DNA of 59,211 bases from Paraglaciecola sp. 20A4 (lineage in GTDB: Bacteria > Pseudomonadota > Gammaproteobacteria > Enterobacterales > Alteromonadaceae). The DNA lies in NCBI RefSeq assembly GCF_011378905.1, contig NZ_WTPY01000029.1, positions 1 through 59,211 on the forward strand, given 5' to 3'. Below, piece by piece: positions 46,241 to 54,771 of the stretch (the first letter of the stretch is position 1; every line of letters starts with the position of its first letter). The notes beneath the pieces were generated by a model that saw only the letters and a list, made by a program, of their open reading frames with translations, had not been told where the DNA came from and did no database searches. Made by a program: the position numbers and the translations under genes.

Positions 46241-47821
46241 TCAATTCAGCAACAGCCCCATTGCACCTGCAATCATGCCGTACAGTAATAGCACGAGTAT
46301 GCTGCGTTTTAGGATGTAACCTTCACTGTTTTGTAACGCTAAGATTGACGTTACCGCGACGATATTATTGATACAAATCATATTTCCCATAGCGGCGCCT
46401 ACGGACTGTAAAGCCATAATTGTTGTGATATTAAGGCTGAGTTCGGTGGCGATTGATTGTTGAATTCCAGCGAACGTCAAATTTGAAATAGTCGCTGATC
46501 CAGAAAAAAATGAACCTAATGCACCTAAAAATGGCGCGAAAAAGCCCCAGTATTGACCGCTAACACTCGCTAAATTTTGGCCAATTAGGCTCACAGCTGA
46601 GTCCTTAGCGCCAAGCATCATCATATTCACAAACACGAGTGCACCCAATAAGGCAACAACGGGTTTGTGCATGCTATTTTTGGTATGCCTTAAGACTACG
46701 ATTAGTGAGTGGTTATTAAACCACCATAAAGTTAGAATTCCCATTACAAGAAATGGCAAAATTGATGGAACATATAACAAGTTGTGCTGCCATACGATAT
46801 CGGTTCGCAAGATATGTTCTAGTTTTAATACCAGTGCAGCGCTGATACTAAAATCACCTAACTGACCAAGCCCTAAGTGCCAAGCAGGGGAGGTTAGTTG
46901 TAATAGGCTTTTAATGCCTAGATCTGGGATCCTTGTTATAACCAACAACATTACCGTTCCCCATAGTGGAAAACTCGCTTTCAATAGCATGGTAATAGGC
47001 ACATTGACTGATTGAATGGAGGGTGATGTGTCGCGGTGTAGCCCAATACCAAATTTAGCTAACAATAACGTTATCACTAACCCTATTAGCCCACCGACTA
47101 GTGACGGAAATTCCACTGAAACGGAACTGAGTAATAAGTAGGGAGTTGTGCATGAGAAAGTCGATAAAATTATAAAAGCAAAATTTTGTTTAAGCTGACG
47201 TTTGTTCTCGACTACAAAAGCCAGCGCAGCAAAAACCACAAAAGGGGCCGCCACAGTATTAATTAACGCTGACTTCCATGCTACATTTTGTAGTAATGAA
47301 AATGTTAGGTCTGTCATCGACAAACCAAACCAAATGGGTGTACCCACAGCGCCAAAGGTAACGGGGATGGTATTAAGAATAAGGCAACATATAGCGACCC
47401 GCAGGGCAGGAAAACCTAAACCTACTAAAATAGGCGCGGCGATGGCTGCAGGCGTACCAAATCCGCTGGCACCTTCGATTAAAAAGGCAAAGGCCCAAGC
47501 GACTATCATCAGTTGTGCCACAGCATTACTACTGATCTGATTTAGCCAATTACGAATAATTTCAAGTGCACCTGTGACTTCCATGCAACGGAACAAAAAA
47601 ATTGCGCCAGCGATGATCGTAATCGGTGTTAATGCCAACAATAAGCCACTCAGTACCGAAGCATTAACCAAATTAGCCTTGAAATTGAAAACGACTAACA
47701 TCAACAAATACGCTATTGCAGCGCACAGGGGCAAAGCTTTGCTCGCGGCTAAATTGTTTTTTTTTGTCATCAGGTAAACTAACAAAACGATAGGTAGATA
47801 AGCGCTTGCGAGTGATAGCAC
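46241..47821 (-). CDS. L-lactate permease family transporter
   Basis: LctP-family proton symporter for lactate or glycolate, 526 aa, with about 12-14 hydrophobic segments. The family signature is near residue 115 (FLIEGASGFGTPAAIAAPILVGLGFPALR), followed by NTIPVTFGAVGTPIWFGL. A second block LGSFFSGSATISNLTFAGIQ and a C-terminal VGAAMGNMICINNIVA segment are also diagnostic. No lactate dehydrogenase or regulator gene is adjacent; the ydiJ-type dehydrogenase is 35 kb away. It ends just before the octanucleotide repeat. Confidence 0.92.
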   Translation of the reverse strand: MLSLASAYLPIVLLVYLMTKKNNLAASKALPLCAAIAYLLMLVVFNFKANLVNASVLSGLLLALTPITIIAGAIFLFRCMEVTGALEIIRNWLNQISSNAVAQLMIVAWAFAFLIEGASGFGTPAAIAAPILVGLGFPALRVAICCLILNTIPVTFGAVGTPIWFGLSMTDLTFSLLQNVAWKSALINTVAAPFVVFAALAFVVENKRQLKQNFAFIILSTFSCTTPYLLLSSVSVEFPSLVGGLIGLVITLLLAKFGIGLHRDTSPSIQSVNVPITMLLKASFPLWGTVMLLVITRIPDLGIKSLLQLTSPAWHLGLGQLGDFSISAALVLKLEHILRTDIVWQHNLLYVPSILPFLVMGILTLWWFNNHSLIVVLRHTKNSMHKPVVALLGALVFVNMMMLGAKDSAVSLIGQNLASVSGQYWGFFAPFLGALGSFFSGSATISNLTFAGIQQSIATELSLNITTIMALQSVGAAMGNMICINNIVAVTSILALQNSEGYILKRSILVLLLYGMIAGAMGLLLN

Positions 47822-48183
47822 GATTTATCCTTGATACGACGTGTTACTTTGAGCCTTGTTAGTGTCTACATTAAAACATATGTATCCGATAATTTAGTCT
47901 GTCACTCGAGCAGATTTTTGATTTGGATCAGTTTAACTATGATGGTTGAGAGCGCTGCGCAACAGAGTGGGATGTGAAAACGAAAGTAGAGATTAGTATT
48001 ATTGTTTAATCGTACGCGTATAACGCAATTTGACTATTGTATTGAAAGGGTGGAAGCATGCTTTTTTGGACGTTAAATATTAGTGGTGTCGATAGAGTGA
48101 CGATTAGGGGAATTTTACGTGTTTAAAACTGATGGGTAATAACGTACATCATGAATATGCAGATGTACGTTAGGCTTTAAGCA
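47822..48183. other. Intergenic stretch without recognisable gene
   Basis: About 360 bases between the lctP start and the yggL 3' side. It should contain the lctP promoter. I see no gene, RNA or repeat apart from short palindromes. Confidence 0.5.
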
Positions 48184-48207
48184 CGTTAACGGCTGGTGTC
48201 GTTAACG
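48184..48207. repeat. Pair of CGTTAACG palindromes downstream of yggL
   Basis: Two identical self-complementary 8-mers CGTTAACG (48184-48191 and 48200-48207), spaced by 8 bases, lie 22 bases past the yggL stop on the minus strand. They can form an inverted repeat with an 8-base loop, with no T run. They could be a weak hairpin or a dimeric protein site. Confidence 0.4.
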
Positions 48208-48228
48208 TTAGCGTTCACGTGACTATAT

Positions 48229-48567
48229 TTAGATATCGTAAAAGGCATCTACCAGAACACCGACTTTAACGTCGTTGGCAATAGCTTGACCATTAAGGAA
48301 TGTTTCGATAGCAGCCTTATCTTCTTCTGTTGCATTGCCGTAACGGTCAGCAGAGGTAACAAAACCTTGTAGTGTTTCACTCTCGTCGTTTAACGTAATG
48401 TAAAGGTGCTGGGCTAGAACAATATCAGCGAATGTGTTGAAGAATAATTCATATTCTTCTTCTGAAGCTTCAGCTAAATTGCAGCTAAATTCAAAGCCTA
48501 AAATGGCCCATTCGTCTAAATGTAACTTCTTACGAATACGTCTGTTTCTGGTTGTTTTTTCTGACAT
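48229..48567 (-). CDS. yggL: YggL family protein (50S-subunit associated)
   Basis: DUF469 protein, 112 aa. E. coli YggL has been found with 50S ribosomal subunits. Family features are RNRRIRKKLHLDEWAILGFEFSC and the acidic C terminus (VKVGVLVDAFYDI). The basic N terminus would suit RNA contact. The ATG at 48565-48567 is the first in-frame start. It lies alone between lctP and the DUF2986 gene. Confidence 0.9.
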   Translation of the reverse strand: MSEKTTRNRRIRKKLHLDEWAILGFEFSCNLAEASEEEYELFFNTFADIVLAQHLYITLNDESETLQGFVTSADRYGNATEEDKAAIETFLNGQAIANDVKVGVLVDAFYDI

Positions 48568-48786
48568 GGTACTACCTATAAAAAATGCAAAAGGATTAAC
48601 GTTATCACCCGTATCAATGAGCTGGTCATGGATGCTAAGTAATTATCGCGCGCATATTAACAGTTTTTGCAAACGCATATTGAAAGAAAAACAACAGGGC
48701 ATTATTGTTGCGCTATAATAGTCAAAATAACGCGATATGGCGTATTAATCAGCCATTAAATTTGGCTCTTTACCAAAGATATTTCC

Positions 48787-48963
48787 ATGAACCGAAAGAA
48801 AAAATTAACACAAATCCATAAAAAACGTATTAAAGCGGTAGCCGCTAAAAACAGCGGTAAGAAAAAATCTTCATACGTTTCAAAAGCTGAGCGCGCAAAA
48901 CAGGAAGAGAGCGTCGAGTCTGAAACGATTCCCCAAAATGTTGAACCGATTATTGAGTCTTGA
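48787..48963 (+). CDS. DUF2986 family basic peptide (58 aa)
   Basis: A 58-aa reading frame starting MNRKKKLTQIHKKRIKAVA, very rich in Lys in the first 40 residues, then KKSSYVSKAERAKQEE and an acidic tail. It matches the DUF2986 family, known from Shewanella, Vibrio and Alteromonadales, whose function is unknown. The ribosome site is weak. The match in sequence and length, not the ribosome site, supports it. Encoded divergently from yggL. Confidence 0.8.
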   Translation: MNRKKKLTQIHKKRIKAVAAKNSGKKKSSYVSKAERAKQEESVESETIPQNVEPIIES

Positions 48964-49417
48964 TACAGCGGGTAAATTATAAATTGCATAGCACTCAAGC
49001 CTAGCTAAAAATACGAAATAGCTTAGTAAAATTGAGACCATTTGAAGACTAGACCTATTGTTCTTTTTTACGGATTTTTGCTCTTTTACTAAAGGCATAT
49101 CATCTTTTGGGTTGTTCGCTGTACTGGGCCGAACGGCAGAGCAATGATTAAAAAATAACGCTGATTTATTTAATATTCATACTTGGCTCCATCGATATTA
49201 TTTTTTATTGCCAGTACTACGAGTGTTTTGTCCAAAGCAGCGCCCCTGTGGTTGGAAGTAAAATGCCAGCTTACAAGAGGGGCTTTATTTCCAGTGGCGA
49301 TAGATTTTCAGGGAGAAACGAATGGTACGTAAGGAAATATATACGGCTTTAATAACATCACGCTGGAATGAACCTTTCAAAAATGCGGTGAAGATAACAG
49401 GCTTATGTAGTGAAATA
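48964..49417. other. Intergenic stretch with weak hairpin
   Basis: About 450 bases without a recognised gene. GCCCCT and AGGGGC at about 49242-49286 could pair across a loop of about 30 bases and then reach TTTATTT, a poor terminator candidate. An open frame from 49322 may be a start-side extension of the DUF3465 pseudogene but carries no recognisable sequence. Confidence 0.4.
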
Positions 49418-49807
49418 ATGCGAAAAGTACGCAGTGTGGTTTTGCTGTCGCTATTCACGTTCGTGTTATTTCAAGAGATAAGTATTGTCCACGCCATTAC
49501 ATTACAAGAGGCTTATGCTAATCACAAAAGTGACGTTCAGGTCAACGGCACTGTGGTGCGTGATGATAATAGTGGCTCCCAGCACCAAGAGTTTATTCTT
49601 AAGCTTTCATCAGGCCAGACTATTTTAATTGCTCACAATATAGATCTTGCTCCGCGTATTAAGAATATCGCCCAATGTGAAACCGTTTAATATCTTGGTG
49701 AATACGAATACAGCAGTAAAGTTGGCGTAGTGCACTGGACCCACTGAAACCCAAATAACCGCCATGTTAATGGTTGGCTAAAACATCAAAGTACGCTTTA
49801 CCAATAA
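49418..49807 (+). pseudogene. DUF3465 secreted protein, interrupted by two stop codons
   Basis: A small exported protein of the DUF3465 family, broken. A signal peptide (MRKVRSVVLLSLFTFVLF, ending near HA) is followed by VNGTVVRDDNSGSQHQEF and LSSGQTILIAHNIDLAPRI. A TAA at 49688-49690 stops the frame, yet the same frame continues with YLGEYEYSSKVGVVHWTH, a TGA at 49745-49747, then NPNNRHVNGWLKHQSTLYQ and a final TAA at 49805-49807. These are the expected next family blocks (GEYEW...HWTH.DP..GRH..GWLKH). Each internal stop is one C-to-T change from a sense codon that would fit (CAA, CGA). No frameshift is needed. A sequencing error at both sites is unlikely but not excluded. Confidence 0.85.
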
Positions 49808-50408
49808 AGACTAAAGAAGTACGTCATAAAATAGTCTCTTATGTATGTAATATCCGCAATGTTGGACCACCGAGCAGGTCAAATATCACGCTCATCATTC
49901 AAATAACAAGTAATTTTACTGAAAATTGTAACGCTTCATACTGTTGCTTTTACATATTCTTTGTTAAGCGGAAGTCATATTCCCCCCCTCTGTACATTTT
50001 TCTGTCTAATGCAACATCCTAGTTACTACTAATATTCATTTCAAAACAAATGATAAGTTTTCGTGCCGGGTAAACCGTTATCATTTATATCATTTTAAAT
50101 ATTTCTTAATAATGAATTTCTTTCATGGTCTGAATAATAACTCATTAAATTCAGTTATTTAAGTTGTTATTATATTTATTATTATTGATTTATGTAGGAA
50201 ACTGTTTTCATTTATATGTTGAGGTTATGTTAATTGAATGATAATTTATTTACATGCTTAGGCTGAGCACTGCATTAAGCAAGCTGGTTCTGTTATATCG
50301 CGTTTAGGAGCGCTTTGCGCAGATGTACTGACTAGTGATGATTGAGGAGAGCGGCGTGTTGCTCGCGCCTAAAACGGACACACACTACAAAAATTTTCGG
50401 AGAACGAA
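49808..50408. other. AT-rich leader region of the TonB receptor gene
   Basis: About 600 bases, strongly AT-rich between 50040 and 50260, without a gene. It should contain the promoter of the receptor. A weak LacI-like half palindrome (AAACCGTTATCA) occurs at about 50072-50083. The last part has a good ribosome site GGAGAACG before the receptor ATG. Confidence 0.5.
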
Positions 50409-53051
50409 ATGAAAGCCAGCACACAACGCACAATTTTAGCATCTGCGGTTTCAATGATACTTAGTACTGGGCAATTATGGGCTCAGGAAAATCCACCTGC
50501 CCCTGGGGCGAGTGAAGATATTGAGCAAATTTCAGTGGTTGGGATCCGCTCAAGTATTGCTAGCTCTGTTGCACGCAAACAGGAATCTGCTCAAGTAGCT
50601 GATGTTATTACAGCTGAGGATATCGGTAAGTTTCCTGATTTAAACGTAGCAGAATCACTACAACGTATTCCTGGTATCCAAATTTCACGTTCTCGTGGGG
50701 AAGCGTCTGGTGTGTCAATTCGTGGTCTTGATGAAGTTGCTACTTTACTCAATGGGCGTAATTACTTCGGCGGGTCATCCGATTTAAGTATCAATCGTTT
50801 TGCTAGTTTTGAAGATATTCCGGCCGAACTTGTTGGTTCCGTAGTCGTGTATAAATCGGTATCTGCAGATATTTTAGAGGGCGGAATTGGTGGTGTGGTA
50901 GATATCGAGCGTACTGATGCTTTGAGCCTAAACGGTCCAACTATCGCAGGTAGTTTCAAAGAACATTATGGCGATTTATCCAAAGAATGGTCGCCTCGAG
51001 GTTCTTTAGTTGCTGGTAACATCTGGGATTACGGCAACGATGGTGGCGAAATTGGGGTTATTTTCGGAGTATCGTATTTAGAGCGTGAATACCGTGAAGA
51101 CTTGGTTCGTAACTCCAGTTCAACCCCAATTGTAGGCGACTTTGCTGGAGGCACTGCTCCTGCAGGCGCTAAAACCAGTGCGTCACTTAACTCTTCACCG
51201 GCGTGGGGCGATCGAGAACGCACAGTGTACTCACTAGGTGTAGACGTGTCTCTTAATAGTGATACTAAATTCTATTTTGACTCAGGATATACCGATTACT
51301 CAACATCTCAGCTGCGCCAAGAATTTGTATGGGGTTTTAATGGCGCTAACGCCATTGACGGCGATTTCTCAAATATGGATGCTAACAATTTATACCCTGC
51401 GTCGGTGATGTTAAGCGATATGAACTTTGACGTGCTAAGCATGATAGATGATCGTAAAACGACCACTTACGATCTTGCGTTAGGTTTCGAAACGGTCGCT
51501 GGCCCATGGATCATCGAAGGTGAAGTAAGTTATGTTAATACCGACAACGAAACGAATTTTCACAATACTAGAATTCGCGATAACTGGGATGATTTGCCTG
51601 TAACAATTAACAATAGCGGATTACCAAGTGAGCCGCCATCAGTCGATTTTGGTGACTTTGATGTGGCAGATGAAGGTAATTTTAATATTGTCCAGTGGCG
51701 GCATGAAAGTCGCCAACTCAAAGCGGATGAATCTGCAGCAAAAATGGACGTCGATTACGCATTTGATGACGGCATTATTCGCTCGATCGAAGCTGGTTTT
51801 CGTTTTGCTAGTTTAAGTACAAGTAAGAACGTACAGAATAACCATATTTTTGATGCATCTGGTGCAACATACGGTAGCGATGATCCGTTAAATTTGGTAG
51901 AGCCCAGTGTATGGAAGAACTTTATGGATGAATATGATGGTGGTAACTTTCCAAATGGTTATGTCGCCGTAAATCCGAATTATTTGTTGTCTCGCAACGA
52001 CGAAATTCGTGATTATTATGGATTTACTGGGCAGTCAGAAACAGAAAATCCACGTGATTCATTTGATTATGAAGAAGACGTAACAGCTGTATATTTAAAA
52101 GCTAATTTTGAAACTGAAATGGGCGGTTTGTTTATTAGTGGCGACGCAGGTGGCCGTTATGTTCAAACTAATACCAGCGCTGATTATTTCTTTGACACCG
52201 GTAATGTAAATGGAAGTGGCAGTCCGATTTATGAAGGAACTAAAAGCGACAAAGATTACGGAAAATTCTTGCCATCATTTAATCTAAAAATTGAATTAAA
52301 TGATGAGTTGTTGGTACGTATGGCTGGCTCTAAAACATTTTCGCGACCGCATTTTGGAGATTTAGCACCGTCTTTGTATCTTAATTTCGAACAAGGACGA
52401 GGCACCGGCGGTAATCCAGATTTAGACCCCTTCACAGCAACTAATTTGGATTTAAGCCTAGAGTATTATTTCGCTAGCGGTGGCTTAGCGTCGTCGACTG
52501 TTTTTTACAAAGACATAGATGGTTTCTTACAAACCTCTGAGAGTGCAGAAACCATCGGCGGGAACGACTTTGTTATTTTACGTAAAAGTAATGGCGGTTC
52601 CGGCACAGTTCGCGGGCTAGAGCTTGCCTATCAGCAGTTTTTTGACTTTTTACCCGCGCCATTTGACGGCCTAGGCTTACAAGCAAACTACACTTATGTG
52701 GACTCAGACGTACCATCACCAAATCCATTATTGCCTAATATTTCATTAGAAGGCTTATCAGACAACAGTTATAACCTGGTCGCTATTTATGAAGATGACT
52801 TAGTTTCAGGGCGTTTATCTTATAACTATCGTTCTGATTTCTTAGTTACCACAGAAGTGGCGCAAGAAGGTTTTGGACAATTGGATTTATCTCTCGCGTA
52901 TAACGTGTCAGAGAGCTTTCGTTTAACTCTTGATGCTCTGAATCTGCTACGCCGTGACCACTTCGAGTACCGTGCTGGGGATAAGTATGACCCGTATCAC
53001 TGGATAGCGACTGAAAAGCAAGTGCTAGTTGGAGTGTCTTACACCTTTTGA
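50409..53051 (+). CDS. TonB-dependent receptor, TIGR01782-like
   Basis: Outer-membrane active transporter of 880 aa. A signal peptide (MKASTQRTILASAVSMILSTGQLWAQ) precedes the TonB-box-like region EDIEQISVVGIRSS, then SVARKQESAQVADVITAEDIGKFPDLNVAESLQRIPGIQI, the plug domain, and the long beta barrel. It ends with an aromatic strand VGVSYTF typical of porin-like folding. The plug start is characteristic of the Xanthomonas/Caulobacter-type receptors that take up carbohydrates. The two sulfatase genes follow on the same strand, so it probably imports a sulfated oligosaccharide. The substrate itself is not visible in the sequence. Confidence 0.95.
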   Translation: MKASTQRTILASAVSMILSTGQLWAQENPPAPGASEDIEQISVVGIRSSIASSVARKQESAQVADVITAEDIGKFPDLNVAESLQRIPGIQISRSRGEASGVSIRGLDEVATLLNGRNYFGGSSDLSINRFASFEDIPAELVGSVVVYKSVSADILEGGIGGVVDIERTDALSLNGPTIAGSFKEHYGDLSKEWSPRGSLVAGNIWDYGNDGGEIGVIFGVSYLEREYREDLVRNSSSTPIVGDFAGGTAPAGAKTSASLNSSPAWGDRERTVYSLGVDVSLNSDTKFYFDSGYTDYSTSQLRQEFVWGFNGANAIDGDFSNMDANNLYPASVMLSDMNFDVLSMIDDRKTTTYDLALGFETVAGPWIIEGEVSYVNTDNETNFHNTRIRDNWDDLPVTINNSGLPSEPPSVDFGDFDVADEGNFNIVQWRHESRQLKADESAAKMDVDYAFDDGIIRSIEAGFRFASLSTSKNVQNNHIFDASGATYGSDDPLNLVEPSVWKNFMDEYDGGNFPNGYVAVNPNYLLSRNDEIRDYYGFTGQSETENPRDSFDYEEDVTAVYLKANFETEMGGLFISGDAGGRYVQTNTSADYFFDTGNVNGSGSPIYEGTKSDKDYGKFLPSFNLKIELNDELLVRMAGSKTFSRPHFGDLAPSLYLNFEQGRGTGGNPDLDPFTATNLDLSLEYYFASGGLASSTVFYKDIDGFLQTSESAETIGGNDFVILRKSNGGSGTVRGLELAYQQFFDFLPAPFDGLGLQANYTYVDSDVPSPNPLLPNISLEGLSDNSYNLVAIYEDDLVSGRLSYNYRSDFLVTTEVAQEGFGQLDLSLAYNVSESFRLTLDALNLLRRDHFEYRAGDKYDPYHWIATEKQVLVGVSYTF

Positions 53052-53221
53052 CCCTGCTTACTTAGGTACACGACATGACATCGTTGTACCTAAGCTATCC
53101 CCCGTCACTTAATCGATTTCGTCCTGTAAAAAACGAATAGGCCACACAACATAATTTGTGGCGCTGTTCTTTTATTAGCGTCCAGCGACATAGACTACAC
53201 AATTTGCAAGGATCTTCTATT

Positions 53222-54709
53222 GTGAGACGTATTAGAAAAGTTCCATTGAGCGTAATAACCATGGCCTTGTGCACAGCTCACTTTGTGGTTAATAGCGCAA
53301 CAGATACAAACGAAATAGACAGTAGACCAAACATAGTTATGATCGTTGCTGATGATCATGGTTTAGACGCTATAGGCGCGTACGGCAATGGGATAGTACA
53401 AACGCCCAACATTGATGCATTGGCAAGAGACGGTTCGCGTTTTGATAATGCCTTTGCGACTGTGTCGAGCTGTAGTCCAAGTCGTTCCGTTATTTTAACC
53501 GGTCAGCAAAATCATACCAATGGGATGTATGGTTTAGAGCATAAGCAGCATCACTTTCGTAGCTTTGATGATGTGAAATCGCTGCCGGTCTTGCTGGGTG
53601 AAAACGGCTACCGAACTGCACGTATAGGAAAGTATCACTTAGGGCCTGATGACGTTTATAAATTTGATGAAGTACTGTCTAAAGGGGCTGCTAACGATAT
53701 GCAGTCAATTGCACGTAGCCCAGTTGAGATGGCCGATAAAAGTGCAGGATTCATCGGAGAAAGTAAACAGCCATTCTTTTTATATTTTGCCAGTGATGAT
53801 CCCCATCGTGGCTTTCCATTTGAAACCTACCCGCAACCTAATACTTTTGGTAATCGCCAACAAGGTTACCCTGGCATAACTGAAGTCGTTTATCAGCCAG
53901 AAGATGTGTTAGTTCCGCCTTACTTACCTGATACAAAGGCAGCCCGCAAAGAACTTGCACAATACTATCAATCTATTGCTCGCTTGGATCAGGGGATTGG
54001 CAGACTCATTCAGGTTCTTACGGCTCAGGGGAAATTTCAGAACACCTTGATTTTATATTTGTCAGACAATGGCATTGCCTTTCCAGGAGCAAAAACCACC
54101 TTATACGACGCAGGTATTCATCTACCATTAATTGTTAAAGCACCCGGTAACACTAACATCAGCAAAGCTTGTGAACAAGACATCCAAAACTGTCCAAGTC
54201 ATGAGCAGATGGTGTCCTGGATCGATTTAACACCCACTATTTTAGATTACGCAAATGTGTCGCTATCAAACACAAAAGTGCAGGGTAAATCATTCAAACC
54301 AGTAATAGAAAGTGATCAACAGTCCGGTTGGGATAAAGTGTTCGCCTCGCATACTATGCACGAGGTGATGATGTATTACCCCATGCGAATGGTGCGCAAC
54401 AAACATTACAAATTGATCTGGAATATTGCCCATGAACTAAGTTATCCCTTCGCTGCGGATTTGCAGCAATCCTTGATATGGCAAGATGTGCGTCGCCGCG
54501 GAATCACTCAATACGCGGGTCGCCCAATCGAGGACTTTTTACATCGCCCTGAGTTTGAATTATTCGATATAGAGAAAGACCCACAGGAGCAACATAATCT
54601 CGCCTATTTAGCGCAATTTAACGATGTGCGAGAGGCGCTAATACAACAGCTTAAAACGTTTCAACAAGACACTCAGGATCCTTGGCTCAGCAAATGGCAG
54701 TACCAATAA
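53222..54709 (+). CDS. Exported sulfatase, N-sulfoglucosamine sulfohydrolase-like
   Basis: Alkaline-phosphatase-superfamily sulfatase of 495 aa. With a GTG start at 53222 and AAGGA nine bases before it, the protein has a short signal peptide (RRIRKVPLSVITMALCTAHF). The formylglycine motif is C84-S-P-S-R in SSCSPSRSVILTG. Metal-binding DD is in VADDH and later DNG in SDNGIAFPG. It resembles human N-sulfoglucosamine sulfohydrolase along much of its length: NGMYGL, HHFRSFDDV, RIGKYHLGP, DDPHRGF, HEVMMYYPMRMVRNKHYKLI and DTQDPWLSKW. That supports family placement (S1_8-like), not heparan as substrate. It needs a maturation enzyme not seen nearby. Confidence 0.93.
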   Translation: MRRIRKVPLSVITMALCTAHFVVNSATDTNEIDSRPNIVMIVADDHGLDAIGAYGNGIVQTPNIDALARDGSRFDNAFATVSSCSPSRSVILTGQQNHTNGMYGLEHKQHHFRSFDDVKSLPVLLGENGYRTARIGKYHLGPDDVYKFDEVLSKGAANDMQSIARSPVEMADKSAGFIGESKQPFFLYFASDDPHRGFPFETYPQPNTFGNRQQGYPGITEVVYQPEDVLVPPYLPDTKAARKELAQYYQSIARLDQGIGRLIQVLTAQGKFQNTLILYLSDNGIAFPGAKTTLYDAGIHLPLIVKAPGNTNISKACEQDIQNCPSHEQMVSWIDLTPTILDYANVSLSNTKVQGKSFKPVIESDQQSGWDKVFASHTMHEVMMYYPMRMVRNKHYKLIWNIAHELSYPFAADLQQSLIWQDVRRRGITQYAGRPIEDFLHRPEFELFDIEKDPQEQHNLAYLAQFNDVREALIQQLKTFQQDTQDPWLSKWQYQ

Positions 54710-54771
54710 ATCATCTGGTTGATTTTTCAATTGAGTGATCGGACTTATGATCTTTTCAGGAGTAACAAATA

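Noticed and set aside
49745-49747. TGA in the DUF3465 frame read as selenocysteine
   Set aside because: A TAA stop lies upstream in the same frame, and no selenocysteine insertion element is evident, so decay is simpler.
50066-50086. LacI-like operator before the TonB receptor
   Set aside because: Only part of the site is symmetrical and no LacI-family gene is in the window.
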